A DNA stretch of 11,205 nucleotides, taken from assembly GCA_002408485.1 (NCBI GenBank), contig DHSP01000042.1:1-11205 (forward strand). Direction: 5' to 3'. Positions 1-6,839 of this stretch are shown piece after piece; positions within the stretch are counted from its first letter, which is position 1, and each line of letters opens with the position of its first letter. Both the position numbers and the translations under genes were made by a program. The stretch is from Proteiniphilum sp. UBA5283 (GTDB lineage Bacteria > Bacteroidota > Bacteroidia > Bacteroidales > Dysgonomonadaceae). The notes beneath the pieces are model-generated. The model did not search any database. It was not told the origin of the DNA and saw only the letters and a list, made by a program, of their open reading frames with translations.

Positions 1-59
1 AGACAATCGGCGACTACTGGATCGGTTTCAAAAAAGAATATACGAACGAGGAAATTTAA
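1..59 (+). CDS. C-terminal end of an unidentified protein (partial)
   Basis: The third plus-strand frame is open from the window edge to a TAA at 57-59 and encodes the tail TIGDYWIGFKKEYTNEEI. The mix of aromatic and charged residues looks like real protein, and the other two forward frames give lower-quality translations. Only 18 residues are visible, so no family can be named. The gene converges on the reductase gene whose stop codon lies at 259-261, and the roughly 200 bases between them hold the long palindrome at 72-236. Confidence 0.5.
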   Translation, partial: TIGDYWIGFKKEYTNEEI

Positions 60-71
60 AAAAAAGTTGTA

Positions 72-236
72 TGTATACAACTAAACCATCGACTGTCGAT
101 GTTTTACGACCCATATTTGCTCTTATGCACTAAAAGAGTAGAACTTGCTTCGCTTCGAACAGCTATTCTTTTTACGTGCATCACGAGCAATGGGTCCCCG
201 AAAAACATCTGAATGTCTCTTTTTTAGTTGTATACA
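72..236. repeat. Long imperfect inverted repeat between convergent genes
   Basis: The outer arms are a perfect 14-base inverted repeat, TGTATACAACTAAA at 72-85 and its reverse complement at 223-236. Symmetry continues inward: GATGTTTT (98-105) pairs with AAAACATC (202-209), ACCCAT (109-114) with 190-195, GCTC (119-122) with GAGC (185-188), ATGCAC (125-130) with GTGCAT (176-181), and TAAAAGAGTAG (131-141) nearly matches 163-174. The apex is about 142-162, and small bulges interrupt the stem. Both ends also carry local palindromes: GTTGTA-TGTA-TACAAC at 66-81 and TTGTATACAA at 228-237. No ORF or transposase lies inside. It could be a foldback or MITE-like element, a structured RNA, or a bidirectional end-of-transcription structure; the sequence alone does not decide. 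Confidence 0.7.
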
Positions 237-258
237 ATGAGCGAAACAGTCAACTAAT

Positions 259-1047
259 TTAAAGTAACCCGCTGAGCAGGCCGCCGTCGATCTGGATCGT
301 GGTGCCGTTCACGGAGCGCGCCTGGTCCGAGCAGAGGTAAGCCACCATGTTGCCCAGCTCCTGCGGATCCATGTAGCGCTTGTGCGGAAAAGCCTCAATT
401 GCTTTCTGCTCATACTCATCCACAGAAATACCTTCGACTTCGGAGCGTACCTTCATCAGTTGTGTCACCCTGTCGGTTCGGAAATAACCCGGTGCCACAT
501 TGTTGATGGTAATTCCTTTTGCAATTAGCTCCTTGCTGATGGTTCTGGCATAACTGGCTACTGCAGTACGGAATATATTCGAAAGTACCATATTGGGTGC
601 CGGTTCTTTTACGGTCACCGAGGTGATATTGACAATCCTGCCCCACCCTTTCTTTTCCATGTAAGGCAAACAAAGCCGGATCATCCGGATATTATATTTC
701 AGTACCGCGTTGTAGGCGTCATCCAGATCCTCCTCAAAGATCTCGCGGAATGTCCCCGGTTTGGGACCACCCGAGTTATTTATTAGGATATCCACTCCTC
801 CGAAACGGGCTACTGTCTCCCGCACGATGCGTACATTATCATCCGCACTGGCCATATCTGCTGTCAGCGCGAGGGTTTGCACTCCCAGTGCTTCTATCCC
901 CCGCTGCGTCTCATGCAATGTATCTTCTCCTCTTGCACACAATACGATATTTACGCCTTCACCGGCCAGTGCCAGCGCACACGCCCTGCCCAGCCCCTTG
1001 CTGCTTCCACCGATAATGGCGGTTCTTCCCTGTAAGTTATAATTCAT
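259..1047 (-). CDS. Atypical short-chain dehydrogenase/reductase (BKR-like SDR lacking the YxxxK pair)
   Basis: A 262-residue Rossmann-fold protein of the SDR family, the usual size for classical SDRs and presumably cytoplasmic. A glycine-rich NAD(P)-binding motif GGSSKGLG is at residues 13-20 (Gly in place of the usual first Thr), an NNSGG form of the NNAG motif at 90-94, an Asn at 119 and a Ser at 143 in NITS. The C-terminal IDGG is typical of 3-oxoacyl-ACP reductase relatives. Where classical enzymes have catalytic YxxxK, this protein reads SNIFR, with Ser156 and Arg160. This fits the divergent group described as BKR-like SDRs without a perfect catalytic tetrad, so the substrate is unknown and normal carbonyl reduction is doubtful. 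The ATG at 1047 was chosen over an upstream in-frame TTG at 1071 because it leads directly into the first beta-strand. The gene follows thiD on the same strand after 134 bases; whether it is cotranscribed is unclear, as neither a terminator nor a convincing promoter is visible in the gap. Confidence 0.88.
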   Translation of the reverse strand: MNYNLQGRTAIIGGSSKGLGRACALALAGEGVNIVLCARGEDTLHETQRGIEALGVQTLALTADMASADDNVRIVRETVARFGGVDILINNSGGPKPGTFREIFEEDLDDAYNAVLKYNIRMIRLCLPYMEKKGWGRIVNITSVTVKEPAPNMVLSNIFRTAVASYARTISKELIAKGITINNVAPGYFRTDRVTQLMKVRSEVEGISVDEYEQKAIEAFPHKRYMDPQELGNMVAYLCSDQARSVNGTTIQIDGGLLSGLL

Positions 1048-1181
1048 ACCAACTCTTTTATCTGAAAACAACAGGATCTCCTGTCTTGCTGCATATTTTG
1101 CAGTATTTGCTTCAGTATAACACTCCGGCGGGCAGGATGTTTTTGTACTTTATTACAAAGTAGAAATACATATGCCAACTA

Positions 1182-1994
1182 TTATTTCCAGAAATCAAAG
1201 AAGTGATGTACCGGGCCATGCCCCTTTCCTGTTTCATATTCAGCTCCCTTGAGGATCGCATTGTTGATATATGTTTTGGCGTTTCTTACCGCCTCATCAA
1301 GAAGAAGGCCATGGGCCAGAAAGGCAGCAATGGCCGATGAAAGCGTGCATCCCGTACCGTGGGTATTTCGAGTGTCTATCCGCTTTGAAGGGAGTGTCGT
1401 CACCTCATCGGTCTCGGCATTGTAAAACAGATCGGTCAGCACCTCCTCATCCAAATGTCCGGCCTTGAGATATACTGATACCGAACGCCCAAAAGAGAGC
1501 TCCTTCACGACTGCCTGCAAATCTTCCTGACGTTGAATCGTTCTGCCTGACAAGATCTCTGCTTCCGGTATGTTGGGGGTGATCACGCGAACATAGGGAA
1601 TCAGTTCTGTCATCAAGGTGTTTATCGCCTCATCCTGCAGTAATTTATCACCTGAGGTGGCCACCATCACGGGATCAAGTACAATATTTGCTATGTCATA
1701 TGGCAGCAGGGCATCTCTCACGGCAATGATCAACTCGGAGGAGTGAAGCATCCCAATCTTTACTGCATCGGCACCAATATCATCCAGCACCGATCTGATC
1801 TGACTTGCAACAAACGCTTCGGGTACCGGATGCACACCGGTTACACCCACCGTATTTTCATCGACGACTGCTGTAATTGCGGTGGTTCCATAACAACCGC
1901 ATGCAGAGAAAGTTTTCAGGTCTGCCTGAATACCGGCGCCACCACTGGGATCGCTACCAGCAATTGACAATGCTGTTATATACTTTTTCTTCAT
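1182..1994 (-). CDS. thiD: Hydroxymethylpyrimidine/phosphomethylpyrimidine kinase
   Basis: A 270-residue ribokinase-fold enzyme that phosphorylates 4-amino-5-hydroxymethyl-2-methylpyrimidine (HMP) to HMP-P and then HMP-PP, the pyrimidine donor for ThiE. The hallmark N-terminal motif AGSDPSGGAGIQADLKTFSA covers residues 12-31, the segment GCYGTTAITAVVDENTVGV lies at 33-51, DPVMVATSG at 107-115, and the anion-hole and active-site motif THGTGCTLSS at 211-220 with Cys216. Length and motif order are normal for ThiD. The ATG start lies 12 bases after the tenA stop, indicating the same transcript. It is the last clearly thiamin-related gene of the operon. A pyridoxal kinase is the main alternative in this fold, but the N-terminal motif and the context favour ThiD. 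Confidence 0.95.
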   Translation of the reverse strand: MKKKYITALSIAGSDPSGGAGIQADLKTFSACGCYGTTAITAVVDENTVGVTGVHPVPEAFVASQIRSVLDDIGADAVKIGMLHSSELIIAVRDALLPYDIANIVLDPVMVATSGDKLLQDEAINTLMTELIPYVRVITPNIPEAEILSGRTIQRQEDLQAVVKELSFGRSVSVYLKAGHLDEEVLTDLFYNAETDEVTTLPSKRIDTRNTHGTGCTLSSAIAAFLAHGLLLDEAVRNAKTYINNAILKGAEYETGKGHGPVHHFFDFWK

Positions 1995-2006
1995 GATTTT
2001 CTTCTT

Positions 2007-2666
2007 TTAAATATTCCATTGTTCCTGTTTGTATGCACTGTTCCAAAACATCCATTCCAGCTTCGAACAGGTCACAAAGGCTTTTGTCATGGCTATCTGT
2101 TGCTCCGTGGTACACTTTTCTGCCACCTCATCGCATATGGAAATGGCCAATGCATTTGACTTTTCAAACTTTTCGCCTCCGTACGTATCTATCCAACTCT
2201 GGTAAGGATTGTTCTGCGTGGTTTGATTCACGAGGATATGATCTCCCACCTTCTTATAGATCCAGAAACAAGGCAAGACGGCTCCCAGCATCGTCTCCAG
2301 GGATGCACTGCTTATTTGTCTCAAAAGATACGAAGTATATAACAGACAGGTGGGCGACGGTTCAATTTCATCATCCGGCTTTAATTTCAATTCATTGACA
2401 AACAGCCGGTGCAAATTGCGTTCAACCGTCATTGTCCCACCCGCAAAATGCAGGAATGCTTCTGCGTAACAGGAATGATCGAACCTGGAGGCAATGGCAG
2501 CCAACACCTTTCGATAATCTGATAAGTAGAGGGTATCCTGACGGATATAAAAAATAAATTTCTCGCGTGGAAGCGTACCCTGCATCAGCTCTTTTATAAA
2601 GGGCGATGCAATTATCTCGTTGTATACGGGTTGGATCGTCGACCAGGCTTTTTTACTCCAGTTCAT
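2007..2666 (-). CDS. tenA: TenA-family aminopyrimidine aminohydrolase / thiaminase II
   Basis: TenA proteins are all-helical enzymes that hydrolyse aminomethylpyrimidine products of degraded thiamin to HMP, and they also cleave thiamin itself. With the ATG at 2666 (219 residues), the key residues fall at or near the numbering known for Bacillus subtilis TenA: Asp44 and Tyr47 in YIRQDTLYL, Tyr110 in YTSYL, the nucleophile Cys133 in VLPCFWIYKKVGD and the acid Glu204 in KLEWMFW. The conserved TYGGEKF segment is also present. All catalytic residues are intact, so the enzyme should be active. A longer reading from an ATG at 2735 would overlap the end of thiE by 23 bases and add a basic, non-conserved 23-residue N-terminus; the internal start is preferred because of the alignment. 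Its place between thiE and thiD points to salvage of the pyrimidine moiety. Confidence 0.93.
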   Translation of the reverse strand: MNWSKKAWSTIQPVYNEIIASPFIKELMQGTLPREKFIFYIRQDTLYLSDYRKVLAAIASRFDHSCYAEAFLHFAGGTMTVERNLHRLFVNELKLKPDDEIEPSPTCLLYTSYLLRQISSASLETMLGAVLPCFWIYKKVGDHILVNQTTQNNPYQSWIDTYGGEKFEKSNALAISICDEVAEKCTTEQQIAMTKAFVTCSKLEWMFWNSAYKQEQWNI

Positions 2667-2712
2667 ATGCTTCTTTTTAAGTGCATGATTCCTCTTGAGA
2701 TTCTTTCTATGA

Positions 2713-3369
2713 CTAAACCATGCGATTATTACCATGTTTTTTCGATTGATTCACCGTTTTAATCAGTTCCGACGCGGCGAGGCGGGGATCGGGAGCCGAC
2801 ATGATTGCCGAAACCACGGAGATGCCGGCAGCACCGGCAGCAATGACAGCCCGCGCATTCCATATATTAATTCCGCCGATGGCCACACAGGGACACCTGG
2901 CAATGGAAGTAATGTCACGAACTCCCTCAAGACCCAACGCAGGTGCTGTATCGCTTTTGGTAGACGTACTGAACACCGGAGATATCCCGATGTAGTCTAT
3001 ATCTTCCCGGTTGGCTTCCATGACATTCGTCATATTCTCTACCGACAGGCCGATGATTTTATTCTTTCCCAATATTTTACGGGCTATACCACAGGGAAGG
3101 TCCGACTGTCCCAAATGCAACCCGTCGGCATCGCAGGCCAGCGCGATATCAAGCCGATCATTGATGATAAGGGGAACACGCCAGGGCGTCAGAAACCTCT
3201 TCAACCGTACCGCCACCCGGTAAAACTCTCGGGAAGAACATTGCTTCTCACGGAGTTGCACCATGGTAACACCACCACGCACGGCTTCTCCGACAATATG
3301 TTCCAAGTCTCTCCCACCCGACAAGGAGCGATCGGTTACCAGGTATAAGCTTATATCAAAATCGGTCAT
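2713..3369 (-). CDS. thiE: Thiamin-phosphate synthase
   Basis: A 218-residue TIM-barrel enzyme that joins HMP-PP with 4-methyl-5-(2-hydroxyethyl)thiazole phosphate to make thiamin phosphate and pyrophosphate. Recognisable motifs are YLVTDR at 9-14, VQLREK at 37-42 (pyrophosphate and pyrimidine binding), INDRLDIA at 69-76, DGLHLGQSDLP at 82-92, GISPVFSTSTKS at 128-139 and the phosphate-binding AIGGIN at 163-168. Length is normal. The ATG overlaps the TGA of thiM by four bases (3366-3369), so translation is probably coupled. TenI is a paralogue with the same fold, but the intact VQLREK, GLHLGQSDLP and STSTKS motifs support a working ThiE. Confidence 0.95.
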   Translation of the reverse strand: MTDFDISLYLVTDRSLSGGRDLEHIVGEAVRGGVTMVQLREKQCSSREFYRVAVRLKRFLTPWRVPLIINDRLDIALACDADGLHLGQSDLPCGIARKILGKNKIIGLSVENMTNVMEANREDIDYIGISPVFSTSTKSDTAPALGLEGVRDITSIARCPCVAIGGINIWNARAVIAAGAAGISVVSAIMSAPDPRLAASELIKTVNQSKKHGNNRMV

Positions 3370-4160
3370 AACTTAATATTCTTTTTTATCTCATCTTCTC
3401 CGAGATTGAAGAGCACGTCCAGAAAGTTCATCTGCAGGCTGCCGTTTCCTTTCGACATCAAGGCGGCTATTTCTCCCGTTATTCCCATGATATACATACC
3501 GTGTGTTGCAGCCTCCAGGTAATCGCGGTTAATTGCGGCAAAAGTGGCAACAATAGCAGTTGCGGTGCAGCCCATGCCGGTAACTCTGCTCATCATCGGG
3601 TTCCCGTTATCTACGGTCTCCACCCTGTTCCCGTCGGTAATATAATCCCTCGCTCCACTGACGACGACCACGGCACCCGACTGCAGGGCCAGGGCTTTGG
3701 CAGCTTCAAGGGCCGCGTCGGAAGAGTGTACACTGTCGACGCCCTTGGTGCACGCATTCCTGTCATCCAGAGCCATGATCTCCGAAGCATTGCCTCTGAT
3801 GATGGATGGCTTGCATACCTCAATGATTTCCCTGCTTATCTCTGACCGGTAAGGAGTGGCACCGGCACCCACGGGATCGAATATCACGGGGACAGAATTT
3901 TCCAAAGCTGTCTTACCTGCAATAAGCATTGACTCTACCCATGCAGCCTCAAGCGTACCAATATTGATTACCAGCGAGGAGGCAATTGCTGCCATCGCTG
4001 CCACCTCATCGGAAGAATGAGCCATCACGGGTGAAGCTCCCACCGCTAAAATTGCATTGGCCGTGTTGTTCATTACCACAAAGTTGGTTATATTATGAAT
4101 CAACGGAGATTTTTTTCTTACGAGATGCAGATCTCTGATAATCTTTTCAATTTGGATCAT
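3366..4160 (-). CDS. thiM: Hydroxyethylthiazole kinase
   Basis: A 264-residue ribokinase-like enzyme that phosphorylates 4-methyl-5-(2-hydroxyethyl)thiazole with ATP, feeding ThiE during thiamin salvage. Conserved blocks are SPLIHNITNFVV (residues 18-29), the AVGASPVMAHSSDEV region (39-53), INIGTL (65-70), VIFDPVGAGATPYR (92-105), IIRGNASEI (120-128) and the active-site motif TGMGCTATA (194-202), where Cys198 has the same number as in the B. subtilis enzyme. That match is why the ATG at 4160 is chosen over an in-frame ATG at 4196 and a TTG at 4208, which would add a non-conserved extension. It is the first gene after the TPP riboswitch and terminator and overlaps thiE by four bases. Confidence 0.94.
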   Translation of the reverse strand: MIQIEKIIRDLHLVRKKSPLIHNITNFVVMNNTANAILAVGASPVMAHSSDEVAAMAAIASSLVINIGTLEAAWVESMLIAGKTALENSVPVIFDPVGAGATPYRSEISREIIEVCKPSIIRGNASEIMALDDRNACTKGVDSVHSSDAALEAAKALALQSGAVVVVSGARDYITDGNRVETVDNGNPMMSRVTGMGCTATAIVATFAAINRDYLEAATHGMYIMGITGEIAALMSKGNGSLQMNFLDVLFNLGEDEIKKNIKL

Positions 4161-4290
4161 TGTTTTGTTGTTTAAAATGAGACTATCCTTTGCCATGGCA
4201 TAACTCAAAGAAGTTTGGTTCTACCCGCCCGGCTTAACAGAATAATTGATTTATAGATGTCACGTAATACTTGTATATCAATATTTTTTC

Positions 4291-4322
4291 AAAAAAAAAC
4301 CGCTTCGTGGAGAACGAAACGG
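4291..4322 (-). terminator. Intrinsic terminator in the thiM leader (riboswitch expression platform)
   Basis: Read on the minus strand, CCGTTTCGT (4322-4314), loop TCTCC and ACGAAGCGG (4308-4300) form a nine-pair stem with one G-U pair, followed at once by nine U residues (4299-4291). It lies about 45 bases downstream of the TPP aptamer and 130 bases before the thiM ATG, so it should act as a conditional attenuator. AAACGG at the 3' edge of the aptamer (plus-strand 4368-4373) is complementary to CCGTTT of the terminator's 5' arm (4317-4322), a possible antiterminator. Confidence 0.88.
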
Positions 4323-4367
4323 CATAAAATGCAAGAATTTGCAATCCATTGATATACCATGTAAATT

Positions 4368-4447
4368 CCGTTTTCCTACGATGTCAATTACAACATATCA
4401 GGTTCAAGGGTATGATCTCAGCTCTTTTAAAAAGAACACCCCTAACA
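4368..4447 (-). promoter_or_regulatory. TPP riboswitch (THI element)
   Basis: On the minus strand the leader contains the universal thi-box core: GGGGTG, a short A/T-rich P3 stem (CTTTTTAAAAG), then CTGAGATCATACCC and TTGAACCTGAT, a variable arm, and GACATCGTAGGAAAAC. The CUGAGA and ACCUGAU segments are those that bind the pyrimidine and pyrophosphate parts of TPP. P1 can form between the flanking GTT (near 4444-4446) and AAC (near 4371-4373). Placement directly upstream of thiM, thiE, tenA and thiD fits feedback repression by thiamin pyrophosphate. A small hairpin (TGCAA and TTGCA, 4330-4343) lies between the aptamer and the terminator. Confidence 0.95.
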
Positions 4448-4456
4448 GCAATGTTG

Positions 4457-4488
4457 CGAATATAGGCAATAATTTATTGTAAAAGAAA
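4457..4488 (-). promoter_or_regulatory. Candidate promoter of the thiamin operon
   Basis: On the minus strand TATATTCG (4464-4457) matches the Bacteroidetes -7 consensus TAnnTTTG at all but one specified base. A TTTC at 4488-4485 sits 20 bases upstream where the -33 TTTG box belongs. Transcription would begin near 4450, just before the first P1 base of the TPP aptamer, which supports the assignment. Confidence 0.55.
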
Positions 4489-4646
4489 TTCAGGAGAAAA
4501 AATCAGGGTGAGTTCGTTAAAACAGGTGCCGGATCAGGACTCCTCATGCATTTTTCAGCCTACATAGCATAAATTACCTGAACCCACGAATCGCGTTTAT
4601 ATGTAGATTATTGCGGTAATAATGCAATAAAAAGAGCTATTTTTCG
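4489..4646. other. Intergenic spacer between divergent thi and metG promoters
   Basis: No ORF, RNA gene or conserved motif is recognised in this part of the 538-base gap between thiM and metG; the rest of the gap holds the riboswitch leader and the promoters. Only weak symmetric elements appear, for example ATTATT-GCGGT-AATAAT near 4607-4623, which could be an operator or chance in AT-rich DNA. Confidence 0.4.
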
Positions 4647-4654
4647 TACCTTTG
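4647..4654 (+). promoter_or_regulatory. Promoter -7 box for metG
   Basis: TACCTTTG matches the Bacteroidetes -7 consensus TAnnTTTG exactly and is 44 bases before the metG ATG, giving a leader of roughly 35-40 bases. No clear TTTG -33 box is seen at the expected 19-21 base spacing. The leader contains a six-base inverted repeat, AACAAG (4663-4668) and CTTGTT (4684-4689), of unknown role. Confidence 0.7.
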
Positions 4655-4698
4655 CACCCTATAACAAGAGCAATTCTTTATTTCTTGTTGCAATTCAT

Positions 4699-6741
4699 AT
4701 GTCAAAAAAATTCAAACGCACACTGATCACATCCGCGCTGCCCTACGCCAATGGGCCGGTGCATATCGGACACCTGGCAGGAGTATATGTTCCTGCCGAT
4801 ATTTACGCCCGCTATCTGCGGCTGAAAGGCGAAGAGGTTCTCTTTATCGGTGGCTCCGATGAACACGGTATTCCCATCACCATCAAAGCCCGCAAAGAAG
4901 GCGTCACACCCCAGGATATTGTAGACCGCTATCACGGACTGATAAAAAAATCGTTCGCAGAGTTTGGAATCACCTTCGATATCTATTCCCGCACCACATC
5001 GGATATACACCGGGAAACAGCCTCCGATTTTTTCCGCACCCTGTACGATAAGGGAGAATTCAGGGAGCAGGAAAGCGAGCAGTATTACGACGAAGAAGCC
5101 GGTCAATTTCTGGCGGACCGCTACATCACCGGCACCTGCCCGCACTGCGGCAACGAAAATGCCTATGGCGACCAGTGCGAACAGTGCGGCACCTCACTTA
5201 GTCCCAACGACCTGATCAACCCAAAGTCTACCCTCAGCGGCAGCGCTCCGGTGATGCGGACCACAAAACACTGGTACCTACCCCTCGACAAGCACGAGGC
5301 ATGGCTACGTGAATGGATCCTGGAGGATCACAAAGAGTGGAAGACAAATGTCTACGGGCAGTGCAAGTCGTGGCTCGACCTGGGTTTGCAGCCGCGTGCT
5401 GTAAGCCGCGACCTCGACTGGGGTGTACCTGTGCCTGTGGAGGGTGCTGAGGGGAAGGTGCTTTACGTGTGGTTTGACGCACCCATCGGTTACATTTCAA
5501 ATACCAAGGAATTGCTTCCGAACGACTGGGAAAGGTGGTGGAAGGAGGAAGAAACCAAGCTGGTGCATTTCATCGGGAAGGACAACATTGTTTTTCACTG
5601 CATCGTTTTTCCGGCGATGCTAAAGGCCGAAGGTTCATACATCCTGCCCGAAAACGTACCGGCCAATGAGTTTCTGAACCTGGAAGGAGACAAAATATCC
5701 ACTTCCCGCAACTGGGCAGTATGGCTGCACGAGTACCTGGAGGAGTTTCCCGGAAAACAGGATGTCCTTCGCTATGTGCTTACTGCCAACGCTCCCGAAA
5801 CCAAAGACAACGATTTTACCTGGAAAGATTTTCAGGCACGCAACAACAACGAACTGGTGGCTGTTCTTGGCAACTTTGTGAACCGGGCACTGGTGCTTAC
5901 CCAAAAATATTTCGACAACAAAGTCCCTGCTCCGGGCGAACTGACTCAATATGACCGTGACACCATCGCAGAGGCAAAACTGATAAAGCAGGCTGTTGAG
6001 CAACAGCTGGAAAATTACCACTTTCGGGAGGCGCAGAAGGAGGCAATGAACCTGGCACGTATCGGCAACAAGTACCTGGCCGACACGGAGCCGTGGAAAA
6101 CGGCCAAAACAGATATGGAACGGACAGCAACCATCCTCAACATAGCGTTGCAGATTACCGCCAATCTGGCCATCGTCATTGAACCGTTCTTACCTTTCAC
6201 TGCTGAAAAACTTTTGTCTTTCCTTCGCAGCGGTCATTTGAGCTGGAATCAACTTGGTGATTTCAATCTTCTTCCCGCAGGGCATCTGCTGGAGAAACCG
6301 CATCTTTTGTTTGAAAAAATTGAAGACGAGGTAGTTGAAAAGCAGATTCAAAAGCTACACGACACTAAGATTGCCAATGAGGCGAGTGAACAGAAGGCAA
6401 AACCGATAAAGGGAACCGTTCAGTTTGATGCGTTCGAGAAACTGGATATTCGCGTAGGCACCGTACTGGAATGCGAGAAGGTACCCAAGGCGGACAAGCT
6501 GCTACGTTTTCTGCTTGACGACGGGCTGCAGAAGCGCACTATTCTTTCCGGAATAGCCGCATATTACCCTAACCCGCAAGAACTCGTAGGCAGACAGGTT
6601 TGCTTTGTTGCGAACCTCGAACCGCGGAAAATGAGGGGAATACTTTCGGAGGGGATGATCCTTTCGGCGGAAGATGTCGATGGATCGCTTGCCCTGGTGA
6701 CTCCCACGAAAACGGTAAACCCGGGGAGTCCTGTGGTGTAA
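4699..6741 (+). CDS. metG: Methionyl-tRNA synthetase with C-terminal tRNA-binding domain
   Basis: A 680-residue class I aminoacyl-tRNA synthetase that charges tRNA-Met with methionine using ATP in the cytoplasm. The N-terminal catalytic domain has HIGH at 22-25, a zinc knuckle with Cys147, Cys150, Cys160 and Cys163, and the signature KISTS at 332-336, a common variant of KMSKS. An anticodon-binding helical domain follows at about 380-545. From about 574 there is an OB-fold EMAP-II/Trbp111-like domain (FDAFEKLDIRVGTVLECEKV onward, with a KADKL motif) that dimerises and aids tRNA binding. This is the full-length zinc-containing form expected in Bacteroidota. The ATG is preceded by an A/T-rich leader and a perfect TAnnTTTG box. 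It is divergent from the thiamin operon and shares no obvious pathway with it. Confidence 0.98.
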   Translation: MSKKFKRTLITSALPYANGPVHIGHLAGVYVPADIYARYLRLKGEEVLFIGGSDEHGIPITIKARKEGVTPQDIVDRYHGLIKKSFAEFGITFDIYSRTTSDIHRETASDFFRTLYDKGEFREQESEQYYDEEAGQFLADRYITGTCPHCGNENAYGDQCEQCGTSLSPNDLINPKSTLSGSAPVMRTTKHWYLPLDKHEAWLREWILEDHKEWKTNVYGQCKSWLDLGLQPRAVSRDLDWGVPVPVEGAEGKVLYVWFDAPIGYISNTKELLPNDWERWWKEEETKLVHFIGKDNIVFHCIVFPAMLKAEGSYILPENVPANEFLNLEGDKISTSRNWAVWLHEYLEEFPGKQDVLRYVLTANAPETKDNDFTWKDFQARNNNELVAVLGNFVNRALVLTQKYFDNKVPAPGELTQYDRDTIAEAKLIKQAVEQQLENYHFREAQKEAMNLARIGNKYLADTEPWKTAKTDMERTATILNIALQITANLAIVIEPFLPFTAEKLLSFLRSGHLSWNQLGDFNLLPAGHLLEKPHLLFEKIEDEVVEKQIQKLHDTKIANEASEQKAKPIKGTVQFDAFEKLDIRVGTVLECEKVPKADKLLRFLLDDGLQKRTILSGIAAYYPNPQELVGRQVCFVANLEPRKMRGILSEGMILSAEDVDGSLALVTPTKTVNPGSPVV

Positions 6742-6839
6742 TTTAGTTAATTTAACTCCGTCATGGTAACTTTTCAGGAACAGATGCATCTATAGAGATA
6801 GTAACTCGATGAAGTAAAAACCTCATAAATGATGAACGT

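Noticed and set aside
72..236. Invertible promoter flanked by 14-base inverted repeats
   Set aside because: A near -7 box (CATATTTG, 112-119) lies inside, but both flanking genes converge on the region, so inversion would drive no gene, and the internal symmetry better fits one long hairpin.
1146..1162. TACTTT-loop-AAAGTA palindrome as the thiD terminator
   Set aside because: The stem is only six A/T-rich pairs and on the minus strand is followed by CAAAAA rather than a U-run.
2667..2735. Longer TenA start overlapping thiE
   Set aside because: The extra 23 residues are basic and absent from TenA relatives; the start at 2666 puts Asp44 and Tyr47 on the family numbering.
4161..4208. Longer ThiM starts at 4208 (TTG) or 4196 (ATG)
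   Set aside because: The ATG at 4160 matches family length and places the active-site Cys at 198; the extension has no conserved content.
4702..5145. Minus-strand ORF of 147 codons inside metG
   Set aside because: It lies antisense to the highly conserved catalytic domain of metG, has no recognisable motif, and is explained as a shadow frame.
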